NCBI GenBank assembly: GCA_900752905.1
Contig: CAADWX010000009.1
Coordinates: 1-13,695, forward strand
Origin: Bacilli bacterium
GTDB lineage: Bacteria; Bacillota_I; Bacilli_A; RF39; UBA660
Direction: 5' to 3'
Length of the DNA stretch: 13,695 nucleotides
Of the stretch, positions 6,819-13,695 are shown one piece after another. The notes beneath the pieces are model-generated. The model made no database searches. It was not told the DNA's origin and was given only the letters and a program-made list of their open reading frames with translations. Position numbers and translations under genes: made by a program. Numbering within the stretch: the first letter of the stretch is position 1; the number at the start of each line of letters is the position of its first letter.

Positions 6819-8560
6819 TGAATTTAAAAGATTTATATATTAATTTTTTTGTAAGTAAAGGTCATAAGCAAATTCCGTCTTCACCAGTAGTACCAGAAAA
6901 TGATCCTAGTGTACTTTTTAATACAGCTGGTATGCAACCTTTAATACCTTATCTTTTAGGGCAACCACATCCATATGGGACAAGACTTTGTGATTATCAA
7001 AAATGTGTAAGAACTAATGATTTAGAAGAGGTGGGAGATACAACTCACCATACTTTTTTTGAAATGCTTGGTAATTGGTCTTTAGGTGATTATTTCAAAG
7101 ATGAATCTATATCATGGAGTTTTGAATTTTTAACTAAAGTTTTAAATATTCCAATAGAAAGACTTGCTGTTACAGTTTTTGCTGGAGATGATACTATTCC
7201 TTTTGATGAGGTTAGTCATGATAAGTGGTTAAGTCTTGGAATAAAAGAAGAAAGAATTGCTAGAACTGTATCTGATAATTTCTGGATAGCTGGTGAATCT
7301 GGGCCATGTGGTTCTGATACTGAAATATTTTATTTTAGAAGTAATGATGAAATACCAGATGTGTTTGATCCAGAAGATGATAGATGGGTAGAAATATGGA
7401 ATAATGTATTTATGCAATATTTTAAATCAAAAGATGGTATAGTAACTGATTTACCACATAAAAATGTTGATACTGGTATGGGTGTTGAGAGAACAACTGC
7501 CATATTAGAAGGTGTTAATGACAACTATTTATCAAGTGTATGGAAAGATATAATTGATTTAATTTCTGAATTATCTAATCTACCATATGAAGGTAATGAA
7601 AAGAGTATGAGAATTATTGCTGATCATATAAGAACAGCTGTATTTATAAGTGCTGATCCTTCTGGTATTAAACCATCTAATACTGATCAAGGGTATATTT
7701 TGAGAAGATTAATAAGAAGAGCAATTAGACATGCTAAACAACTTGGTATTGATATAAATAGTAACTGGGAAGAAAAAATAGCACAATTAATTCTTGAAAA
7801 ATATAAGCCTTACTATAAAGAGTTAGTAGATAATGAAAATGTTGTATATGAAGTATTAAAAAATGAAAAAATTAAATTTAATCGTACTTTAGAAAAAGGA
7901 TTGAAAGAATTTGAAAAAGTTACAAAAGACTCTAAAACTATAGATGGTATTACTGCATTTCATTTATTTGATACTTATGGATTTCCTATTGAACTTACAA
8001 TTGAACTTGCACAAGAACAAGGTATTACAGTAGATAAACAAGGTTATTTAGATAAATTCAAAGAACACCAAGAATTATCAAGAACTGCATCTGCTGGTAA
8101 ATTTAAAGGCGGTCTTGCTGGAAATAGTGAAATTGAAACAAAGTATCATACTGCAACACATTTACTTAATGCTGCACTAAAAGAGGTAGTAAATAAAGAT
8201 GTACATCAAAAGGGATCTAATATAACACCTGAAAGAATGCGTTTTGATTTTTCGTGTGATCATAAACTAACAGATGAAGAAAAAAGTAAAACAGAAGAAT
8301 TAGTAAATAAATGGATTAAAGAAAGTTTAGATGTAACAGTAAGAGAAATGACAAAAGAAGAAGCAATAAATAGTGGTGCAGAATGTATGTTTATAGAAAA
8401 GTATCCTGATATAGTAACTGTTTATTCAATAGGTGATGTATCTCATGAATTATGTGGTGGACCACATGTTAAAAATACAAGTGAATTAGGTCATTTTAAA
8501 ATTATAAAAGAAGAAGCAAGTAGTGCTGGGGTTAGAAGAATAAAGGCTATCTTAGAATAG
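6818..8560 (+). CDS. alaS: Alanyl-tRNA synthetase, compact form lacking the C-Ala region
   Basis: AlaRS charges tRNA-Ala and clears mischarged Ser/Gly-tRNA-Ala. The class II core is intact: FNTAGMQPL at 34-42, motif 2 at about 64-88 (VRTNDLEEVGD, then HHTFFEMLGNWS) and motif 3 GMGVER at 220-225. The tRNA-recognition helices carry GYILRRLIRRAIRH at 292-305. The editing-domain metal site is complete: HTATH (H444, H448), C546 and H550, with spacing equal to that of the E. coli enzyme. The protein has only 580 residues against about 870-880 in most bacteria. The beta-barrel insert normally just before HTATH, which carries the ESGGQxGD motif, is reduced to a few residues (about 428-440). The chain stops at VRRIKAILE, the usual end of the editing domain, so the coiled coil and DHHA1 C-Ala domain are absent. 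A strong AAAGGAGG site precedes it. There is no sign of frameshift: the next gene starts within eight bases. Confidence 0.95.
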   Translation: MNLKDLYINFFVSKGHKQIPSSPVVPENDPSVLFNTAGMQPLIPYLLGQPHPYGTRLCDYQKCVRTNDLEEVGDTTHHTFFEMLGNWSLGDYFKDESISWSFEFLTKVLNIPIERLAVTVFAGDDTIPFDEVSHDKWLSLGIKEERIARTVSDNFWIAGESGPCGSDTEIFYFRSNDEIPDVFDPEDDRWVEIWNNVFMQYFKSKDGIVTDLPHKNVDTGMGVERTTAILEGVNDNYLSSVWKDIIDLISELSNLPYEGNEKSMRIIADHIRTAVFISADPSGIKPSNTDQGYILRRLIRRAIRHAKQLGIDINSNWEEKIAQLILEKYKPYYKELVDNENVVYEVLKNEKIKFNRTLEKGLKEFEKVTKDSKTIDGITAFHLFDTYGFPIELTIELAQEQGITVDKQGYLDKFKEHQELSRTASAGKFKGGLAGNSEIETKYHTATHLLNAALKEVVNKDVHQKGSNITPERMRFDFSCDHKLTDEEKSKTEELVNKWIKESLDVTVREMTKEEAINSGAECMFIEKYPDIVTVYSIGDVSHELCGGPHVKNTSELGHFKIIKEEASSAGVRRIKAILE

Positions 8561-8567
8561 GTGAATT

Positions 8568-10196
8568 ATGAAAAAAAATAGTTTTATTGGTGGTACTATT
8601 ATTGCAACACTTGGAATAATTATTACAAAGATTATTGGTCTTTTATATGTTATTCCATTTTATGCAATAATTGGTGATCAAGGTGGTGCTTTATATGGGT
8701 ATGCATACACTGTATATCAACTTTTTTTAAGTTTATCTACTGCTGGTTTTCCTTTTGCAATAAGTAAACTTACTAGTGAGTATTTAGCACTTGAAGAAAC
8801 AAAAGCAGCTAAGGATGTCTACTATATTTCAAGAAAATTAATACTAATTTTATCTCTTGTTATATTTGTAATTTTATTTGCTTTTGCTCCTCAAATAGGC
8901 AGAATAATAATTGGTGAAAGAACAAGTGGAAATACATATGAAGATATAGCATTTGTTATTAGATGTGTATCATTTGCTGTACTTGTTATTCCTTTTTTAA
9001 GTGCTTCTAAGGGATTTTTACAAGGACATAGAAATATGACAACATCTGCTGTTAGTCAAGTAATTGAACAAGTAGTAAGAGTTGCTGTTATATTACTTGG
9101 AAGTTATGTTGCTATGAAAGTATTTAATATGAGCTTAACTCAGGCTGTTGGAATCGCTGTATTTGGGGCATTTTTAGGAGGTCTTGCTGCTTATATATAT
9201 CTTAGAATAAAATTAAAAAAATCTAAACTATTAGAAGAAAAAAATGATGAAGAGGTAAGAATAGAAAAGAAAGAAATTATAAAAAAATTATTTAAATATT
9301 CTATTCCATATATATTAATTAGTTTAGTATATAACTTATATAATGTTGTTGATATGGTTTTAATATCTAGAACATTATCTGATATATTACATTATGATAA
9401 TACAATTATTGATACTGTAATTAGTATATATACTACATGGGGTATGAAAATAAATATGATTATTCTTGCTCTATCTACGGGTTTAGTTACAAGCTTAATA
9501 CCAAATATAGTTAATAATTACACTAAAAAAGATACTAAAAAATTAAATTTAAATATTAATAAAGCAGTACAATATGTATTACTTATTATTGTACCAATTA
9601 CCATATTTTTAAGTTTACTTGCTAAACCAGTATGGACAATGTTTTATGGTAAAAGTACTCTTGGACCTGTTATATATCAATTCTTTGTATATGCTGCATT
9701 ATTTGGAAGTTTTTATACAATATCCGTTAGTGTTTTACAAGGATTGAGTAAATATAGATTAGTTATTAAGAGTGTTTTAATAGGTTTACTTACTAATACA
9801 TTATTAGATGTACCTCTTATGATTTTATTTGATAAGTTAGGAATGAATGCATCATATGGAGCTATTTTAGCTCAACTTATTGGATTTAGTTTAGCTGTTA
9901 TTATATCTATTTCTAATTTAGCGCATGAGGGATGTATTTCATTTAAGTCAACTCTAAAAAAAATACCTACATACTTATATTCATGGGGAATATTTATTAT
10001 ATCAATTTTAGTACTTAAATTATTTATTCCAATTAATTTAAGCAGTCGAATTATACAAATACCAATATTAATTTTATTTGGAGTTGTTTCATTCGGAATT
10101 TACTTTTATATAAGTTATTTAAATGGAAATTTAACTAGTGTATGTGATATAAAAAAAATAAAAGACAAAATATTAAAAAAGATTAAAAAATCTTGA
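8568..10196 (+). CDS. murJ: Polysaccharide/lipid II flippase of the YtgP-SpoVB (MurJ) type
   Basis: This 542-residue membrane protein of the MOP (MATE-like) superfamily probably flips lipid-linked cell-wall precursor across the membrane. The N-terminal half closely follows Bacillus YtgP: SFIGGTIIATLGIIITKIIGLLY at 5-27, GDQGGALYGYAY at 36-47, STAGFPFAISKL at 57-68, the GFLQGHRNM loop at 149-157 and AVSQVIEQVVR at 161-171. I count about 14 hydrophobic segments, with a charged cytoplasmic linker (about 218-240) between two six-helix bundles and a lysine-rich tail. The ribosome site ATAGGTGA overlaps the alaS stop, so it is co-transcribed with alaS. SpoVB, a sporulation paralogue, is the main alternative, and a flippase for another polysaccharide cannot be excluded. 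An eight-A tract right after the ATG is a possible slippage site but the frame is intact. Confidence 0.85.
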   Translation: MKKNSFIGGTIIATLGIIITKIIGLLYVIPFYAIIGDQGGALYGYAYTVYQLFLSLSTAGFPFAISKLTSEYLALEETKAAKDVYYISRKLILILSLVIFVILFAFAPQIGRIIIGERTSGNTYEDIAFVIRCVSFAVLVIPFLSASKGFLQGHRNMTTSAVSQVIEQVVRVAVILLGSYVAMKVFNMSLTQAVGIAVFGAFLGGLAAYIYLRIKLKKSKLLEEKNDEEVRIEKKEIIKKLFKYSIPYILISLVYNLYNVVDMVLISRTLSDILHYDNTIIDTVISIYTTWGMKINMIILALSTGLVTSLIPNIVNNYTKKDTKKLNLNINKAVQYVLLIIVPITIFLSLLAKPVWTMFYGKSTLGPVIYQFFVYAALFGSFYTISVSVLQGLSKYRLVIKSVLIGLLTNTLLDVPLMILFDKLGMNASYGAILAQLIGFSLAVIISISNLAHEGCISFKSTLKKIPTYLYSWGIFIISILVLKLFIPINLSSRIIQIPILILFGVVSFGIYFYISYLNGNLTSVCDIKKIKDKILKKIKKS

Positions 10197-10212
10197 AAAT
10201 AAATATAATAAT

Positions 10213-10243
10213 AAAAAGTATACACAAAAATGTATACTTTTTT
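10213..10243 (+). terminator. Strong intrinsic terminator after the flippase gene
   Basis: A perfect 12-bp stem, AAAAAGTATACA (10213-10224) with TGTATACTTTTT (10231-10242), closes a six-base loop (CAAAAA) and runs into six T. The A-run on the 5' side could also let it work on the opposite strand. It separates the alaS unit from the pilin-like gene. Confidence 0.9.
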
Positions 10244-10274
10244 ATAATTAAGTAAAAATTAATAAAATATTACT

Positions 10275-10372
10275 AATATGAGTTAAATTTATTTTCAGAT
10301 TGTTTTCTTAATATTATATAAGTATATAGACAAAAGTATAAATGTGGTCTAAAAAAATTATAAACTCATATT
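10275..10372 (+). repeat. 10-bp inverted repeat arms flanking the gap before the pilin-like gene
   Basis: AATATGAGTT (10275-10284) and AACTCATATT (10363-10372) are perfect reverse complements 78 bases apart. The right arm overlaps the first bases of the -35 hexamer at 10371. Both arms lie upstream of the predicted transcription start, so a DNA-looping or operator role is more likely than an RNA hairpin. Function is unproven. Confidence 0.35.
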
Positions 10373-10400
10373 GACAAAAAGACTTAAGTAAAGGTACAAT
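10371..10400 (+). promoter_or_regulatory. Promoter of the pilin-like repeat protein gene
   Basis: A perfect TTGACA (10371-10376), an 18-base spacer and TACAAT (10395-10400) make the best sigma-A-type promoter in the window. Transcription would begin near 10407, leaving a leader of about 32 bases. A weaker candidate, TTGTTT at 10300-10305 with TATATA at 10323-10328, lies upstream. Confidence 0.75.
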
Positions 10401-10440
10401 ATAGAAAGAATAGTAGAAAATAGGAGTTATGGTACAATAT
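10393..10440 (+). repeat. 10-base direct repeat over the -10 box and the start codon
   Basis: GGTACAATAT occurs at 10393-10402, covering the -10 hexamer, and again at 10431-10440, running into the ATG of the pilin-like gene. The copies are 38 bases apart. This may be a binding site or a chance AT-rich repeat. The second copy contains another TACAAT but no -35 at the right distance. Confidence 0.35.
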
Positions 10441-13400
10441 GAAGAAAAAATATGGATTTACATTGATAGAGTTACTTGCAGTAATAGTAGTACTAGCTGT
10501 TATAGCTATGATTACAACACCAATAGTATTTGTAATAATAAAAACAGCAAAAAAAGGAGCTGCAGAACAAAGCACAGTAGCATATGCAAAGGCAATAGAA
10601 GATACTGTTGCCATAGACGCTATGAATAATAGATCATATGTAAATAGAGATGATTATTCATATGATGAAATAAAAGTAGATGTAAGTGGAAGTACTCCAA
10701 CAGGAGGATTATATGCATTAAAAGATGGAATTGTAACTAGAGGTATATTTTGTGTAAATGGATATAGAGTAAATTATTCTGATAGTAAAGCAGAAGCATA
10801 TGAAAACTGTGATGATTTAAAATGGGAAGGAAATATTGTACTTGAAGAGACAAAAGGAAATTTAGAATATAATAAGATAAAAAAAGTACAGATAAAGGAG
10901 AATAAGGCAAATAATAGTTTAATAGTATCCGTAGAAGATGAAAATATCGCACAAGCAAGAATAGAAAATAATGAATTAATAATAACAGGAAAAAAATTAG
11001 GAACAACAAAGATAACACTATCAAGTAGTGAAACAAAAAATTATAGCAGTGCAAGTACAGAATATATAGTGACAATAATAAAGGCATCAAATAAGATTGT
11101 GTTATCATCAACAAGTGGAACATATACATATCCAAATAGTGGAACATTCAGTATAACATCAAATCCAAGTGGAGGAAAACTAAGTTGTACAACAAGTAAT
11201 AAAAATGTAGCTGAATGTACAATAAGTGGAAATACAGTAACAGTAAAACCAGGAACAACAAAAGGTTCAGCAACATTAACAATAACAAGTGAAGCAACAA
11301 CAAATTATAATGCAGGAAAAGCAGCTTATGTAGCAACAACAGAACCAGGAGCTTTAATAAGCTATACAGCAAATGGATATGAAGGAGTATATGATGGTAA
11401 TCCACATGGAATAACAGTAACATCAAGTGGAGCAACAATTACATATTCAACTGATGGAACAAATTATAGTAGTACAAATCCAACATTAACAAATGTAGGA
11501 GAGATGGTAGTATATTATAAGATAAATACTCCAGGTCCAGGATATTTAGAAAAAACCGGAAGTAAAAAAATAGTAATAACAAAAGCAGATGGAAAAGTAA
11601 CACCTCCAACAGCAAAAACATTAAAATATACAGGAAATGTCCAAGAATTAGTAAATGCAGGAAGTTCAACAACAGGACAAATACAATATAAGGTTGGAAC
11701 AAAAGGAACATATTCAACAAAAATACCAACAGGAACAGATGTAGGAACATATACTGTATACTATAAAGTAGTAGGAGATAGTAATCATAATGATGTAGCT
11801 GAACGTTCATTAAACGTAACAATAAATCCGAATATATTAGAATATGGATCAAATGGATATGAAGGAGCATATGATGGTAATTCACATGGAATAACAGTAA
11901 CATCAAGTGGAGCAACAATTACATATTCAACTGATGGAATAAATTATAGTAGTATAAGTCCACAATATACTAATGCAGGAGTATATACTGTATATTATAG
12001 AATAACAAGAAAAGGATATGTAACAGTAGAAAATAGTGAAAATATAAAGATAACAAAAGCAAATAATATATTAAATTTATCAAGTAATTCAGGAACATAT
12101 ACATATCCAAATAGTGGAACATTCAATATAGCATCAAATCCAAGTGGAGAAAAACTAAGCTGTACAACAAGTAATAAAAATGTAGCTGAATGTACAATAA
12201 GCGGAAATACAGTAACAGTAAAACCAGGAACAACAAAAGGTTCAGCAACATTAACAATAACAAGTGAAGCAACAGCAAATTATAATGCAGGAAAAGCAGT
12301 TTATGCAGTAACAACAGAGCAAGGTAAATTAAGTTATACAGCAAATGGATATGAGGGAACATATAATGGTAATTCACATGGAATAACAGTAACATCAAGT
12401 GGAGCGACAATTACATATTCAACTGATGGAACAAATTATAGTAGTACAAGTCCAAAATATACTAATGCAGGAATATATACTGTATACTATAAAATAGAAA
12501 AATCAGGTTATAATACGATTACTGGAAATAAACAAGTAATAATAATACCATCAGCGCCAATAATAACAGCTAGTGATTCAATTGGAAGTGGCTCATGGCA
12601 CAAAAGTAAATATACATTAACATTTAGTTCATCAGGAGCATCATCATCAGTTTATTATTATTATGGAACATCATCTAATCCATCGACTAAAGGTTCATCT
12701 GCATCGATTAGTTCTGATACAGGTGGAAAGATATACTATGTTAAGGCATGTGTTTCAGATTCAAAATGTAGTGCTGTATCTTCATATAACGCAAAACTTG
12801 ATTCAACTAAGCCAAATAAACCAGAATTAAAAGCTACAATTAAAACAGGAAATACGGAATCAAAATATTCAGGTTCATGGACAAACAAAAGTGTAACATT
12901 AACTGGTTCATCAACTGATTCGGGCTCAGGAATAGTTAAAATTGAATATAGCTTAGATAATCAAAAAACTTGGAAAAATGATTGGGGAACATTGAATAAA
13001 AGTAATAATAATGCTAGTGTTAGTGGTACATGGACTTCAAATTACAATACAACATTATATGCAAGAGCTGTAGATGCAGTTGGAAATATTAGTGAAATAT
13101 CATCTATGAATTTAAAAATAGATAAAGTTAGTCCATCATTTGGTACAGTTTCATTAAATCCAAATTTAACTAGTTGGACATCCAGATGTGGTAAAAAGAT
13201 CAATGTAAGTTGGAATTTAACTGATAGTGGTTCAGGTGTAAAAATGCAGAATGGACATCCATATTTAATGCGAGCATATTATTCAGCAAAATCAAGAAAT
13301 ACATTGTTATCACCTGTATATGGATATGATTCTGATGCCACAACAAAGGGAAATATTTATGGTGGTGGAGGAATACTTAAAGTTTGTGCATATGATTATG

Positions 13401-13486
13401 CTGGAAATGAAACATGTTTTGAAAAAACATTATATCAATATTGTTCATCTGAGGATCCATGGTCTTTAACGTACGTAAAGGCATAG
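10439..13486 (+). CDS. Giant prepilin-like surface protein with tandem Ig-like repeats
   Basis: The 1015-residue product starts MKKKYG-FTLIELLAVIVVLAVIAM, a textbook type IV prepilin signal: basic leader, cleavage after G6, Phe at mature +1 and Glu at +5, and a hydrophobic helix to about residue 33. Pilin-like sequence with a Cys pair continues to about 130. The rest is beta-rich, Thr/Ser/Gly/Asn-rich repeats: a Big_2-like domain (about 135-214); A1 (215-305) and B1 (307-383); C (384-465) and B2 (466-539); A2 (540-630) and B3 (631-703). Three further Ig-like stretches follow at about 704-787, 788-894 and 895-1015. B repeats resemble MBG-type domains (NGYEG, YDGN, STDGTNYSS, TVYYKI). A repeats hold a Cys pair in SCTTSNKNVAEC. 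It is probably exported and anchored through the pilin helix, serving adhesion or as a pilus-associated subunit. Typical pilins have 100-200 residues, so the size is odd. No LPXTG anchor is seen. AGGAG at 10422-10426 supports the start. Confidence 0.85.
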   Translation: MKKKYGFTLIELLAVIVVLAVIAMITTPIVFVIIKTAKKGAAEQSTVAYAKAIEDTVAIDAMNNRSYVNRDDYSYDEIKVDVSGSTPTGGLYALKDGIVTRGIFCVNGYRVNYSDSKAEAYENCDDLKWEGNIVLEETKGNLEYNKIKKVQIKENKANNSLIVSVEDENIAQARIENNELIITGKKLGTTKITLSSSETKNYSSASTEYIVTIIKASNKIVLSSTSGTYTYPNSGTFSITSNPSGGKLSCTTSNKNVAECTISGNTVTVKPGTTKGSATLTITSEATTNYNAGKAAYVATTEPGALISYTANGYEGVYDGNPHGITVTSSGATITYSTDGTNYSSTNPTLTNVGEMVVYYKINTPGPGYLEKTGSKKIVITKADGKVTPPTAKTLKYTGNVQELVNAGSSTTGQIQYKVGTKGTYSTKIPTGTDVGTYTVYYKVVGDSNHNDVAERSLNVTINPNILEYGSNGYEGAYDGNSHGITVTSSGATITYSTDGINYSSISPQYTNAGVYTVYYRITRKGYVTVENSENIKITKANNILNLSSNSGTYTYPNSGTFNIASNPSGEKLSCTTSNKNVAECTISGNTVTVKPGTTKGSATLTITSEATANYNAGKAVYAVTTEQGKLSYTANGYEGTYNGNSHGITVTSSGATITYSTDGTNYSSTSPKYTNAGIYTVYYKIEKSGYNTITGNKQVIIIPSAPIITASDSIGSGSWHKSKYTLTFSSSGASSSVYYYYGTSSNPSTKGSSASISSDTGGKIYYVKACVSDSKCSAVSSYNAKLDSTKPNKPELKATIKTGNTESKYSGSWTNKSVTLTGSSTDSGSGIVKIEYSLDNQKTWKNDWGTLNKSNNNASVSGTWTSNYNTTLYARAVDAVGNISEISSMNLKIDKVSPSFGTVSLNPNLTSWTSRCGKKINVSWNLTDSGSGVKMQNGHPYLMRAYYSAKSRNTLLSPVYGYDSDATTKGNIYGGGGILKVCAYDYAGNETCFEKTLYQYCSSEDPWSLTYVKA
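11117..11340 (+). repeat. A-type repeat, copy 1
   Basis: This 224-base segment matches 12092-12315 with about nine mismatches by eye and no gaps (offset 975). It encodes the Ig-like A1 domain, including the SCTTSNKNVAEC Cys pair. Most matches include synonymous positions, so the duplication is recent or is being homogenised. Confidence 0.9.
11371..11480 (+). repeat. B-type repeat, copy 1
   Basis: A 110-base block, starting AAATGGATATGAAGGAG, matches the B copy at 11851-11960 with five mismatches (offset 480) and the one at 12343-12452 with a few more. It encodes the NGYEG ... STDGTNYSS half of an MBG-like domain. Confidence 0.9.
11851..11960 (+). repeat. B-type repeat, copy 2
   Basis: This is the middle copy of the 110-base block. 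It differs from copy 1 at five positions and from copy 3 at about six. Protein similarity to copy 3 continues past the block (YTNAG, TVYY), so copies 2 and 3 are closer to each other than to copy 1 downstream of the block. Confidence 0.9.
12092..12315 (+). repeat. A-type repeat, copy 2
   Basis: This is the second copy of the 224-base A repeat. Because the A offset (975) almost equals the B1-B3 offset (972), an A+B module of about 325 codons appears to have been copied as one piece. Confidence 0.9.
12343..12452 (+). repeat. B-type repeat, copy 3
   Basis: This third copy of the 110-base block lies 492 bases after copy 2. It encodes NGYEGTYNGNSHG and STDGTNYSSTSP and is the last clearly duplicated unit before the unique C-terminal part. 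Confidence 0.9.
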
Positions 13487-13521
13487 TTAAATTTATTTAA
13501 GCATAGAGAAAGAGGTAAAAC

Positions 13522-13695
13522 ATGAAAAAAATAATAATAATATCTATATCATTGTTACTAGGATTAAACCTAGTAACAGGTTGTGGATGTAAAAGAAAAG
13601 AAAATAATGAAAAAAAACAAGATCAAAATCAATCCGTAGTAAAAGATCAAATTTTTGAAGGATTAGAATTTGTAAATGTAGGAGCCAGTGATGGA
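13522..13695 (+). CDS. Putative lipoprotein, N-terminal part (3' end outside window)
   Basis: A reading frame starts at an ATG five bases after AGAGGT and stays open to the window edge, giving 58 codons. The N-terminus is MKK, then a hydrophobic stretch (residues 4-18) and a lipobox LVTGC at 17-21. C21 is therefore the likely lipidated Cys, and signal peptidase II would cut before it. A second Cys follows at 23, then a Lys/Glu/Asn/Gln-rich linker (about 24-38) that tethers a mature domain beginning around QIFEGLEFVNVGA, too short to identify. It starts 35 bases after the pilin-like gene with no terminator between, so the two are probably co-transcribed and may act together at the cell surface. 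The signal-peptide codons contain a strong hairpin. Confidence 0.8.
   Translation, partial: MKKIIIISISLLLGLNLVTGCGCKRKENNEKKQDQNQSVVKDQIFEGLEFVNVGASDG
13553..13578 (+). repeat. 10-bp hairpin inside the lipoprotein signal-peptide codons
   Basis: TGTTACTAGG (13553-13562) and CCTAGTAACA (13569-13578) are perfect reverse complements with a six-base loop (ATTAAA). In the mRNA this makes a stable stem about 30 bases after the start codon. There is no T-run after it, so it is not an intrinsic terminator. Confidence 0.6.

Noticed and set aside
6818..8560. AlaRS as a truncated pseudogene
   Set aside because: All catalytic and editing residues remain, the end coincides with a domain boundary, and the next gene follows at once. 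A compact functional form fits better.
10429..10629. Alternative frame starting at 10429
   Set aside because: It overlaps the prepilin start in another frame, its ATG is only two bases from the ribosome site, and its product is low-complexity. The 10439 start gives a perfect prepilin signal.
10737..12410. Long reverse-strand frames opposite the repeat region
   Set aside because: They mirror the Thr/Ser/Asn-rich repeats, giving Leu/His/Tyr-rich nonsense that recurs with the same period. They have no ribosome sites, and the plus-strand gene explains the open frame.
10439..13486. CRISPR-like or IS-derived origin of the repeats
   Set aside because: The repeats are in-frame, 110-224 bases long and encode recurring protein domains; there are no short spacers, terminal inverted repeats or transposase.
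1..13695. Mycoplasma-type code (TGA = Trp)
   Set aside because: TGA ends ruvA, miaA and the flippase gene at family-typical lengths, and Trp is TGG in all genes.

Overview
The window comes from a very AT-rich Firmicute-like bacterium, most likely an uncultured gut member of the Bacilli/Erysipelotrichales/RF39 type. That placement is inferred from gene content and base composition. TGA ends several genes and Trp is TGG throughout, so the genetic code is standard rather than the Mycoplasma type. Every gene is on the + strand.

Region 1 (1-6201) holds the tail of an unidentified gene, then a close-packed series: ruvA, a 5'(3')-deoxyribonucleotidase-like HAD enzyme, ruvB, an unidentified 228-residue protein and queA. 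After a 163-base gap come miaA and an AI-2E-family membrane protein, closed by an intrinsic terminator at 6176-6201. Its themes are Holliday-junction branch migration (RuvAB) and tRNA anticodon-loop modification (QueA at position 34, MiaA at position 37). A dNMP phosphatase sits, unusually, between ruvA and ruvB.

Region 2 (6232-10243) starts at an extended -10 promoter. It holds a phage-type deoxynucleoside monophosphate kinase, a compact alanyl-tRNA synthetase and a YtgP/SpoVB-type flippase (likely lipid II flippase MurJ), closed by a strong intrinsic terminator at 10213-10243. The AlaRS keeps its catalytic and editing residues but lacks the usual beta-barrel insert and the whole C-terminal C-Ala region.

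Region 3 (10244-13695) is the most unusual part. A 242-base gap carries a good promoter with dyad and direct repeats. It leads into one 1015-codon gene for a protein with a class III/type IV prepilin N-terminus followed by about 950 residues of Ig-like beta repeats. Three modules of about 160 residues are visible, and two repeat families are nearly identical at the DNA level. A lipoprotein gene follows 35 bases downstream with no visible terminator and is cut by the window edge. The pair looks like a surface-display or adhesion locus. A 10-bp perfect hairpin lies inside the lipoprotein's signal-peptide codons. No RNA genes, insertion sequences or CRISPR arrays were seen, and no gene-free stretch exceeds 300 bases.
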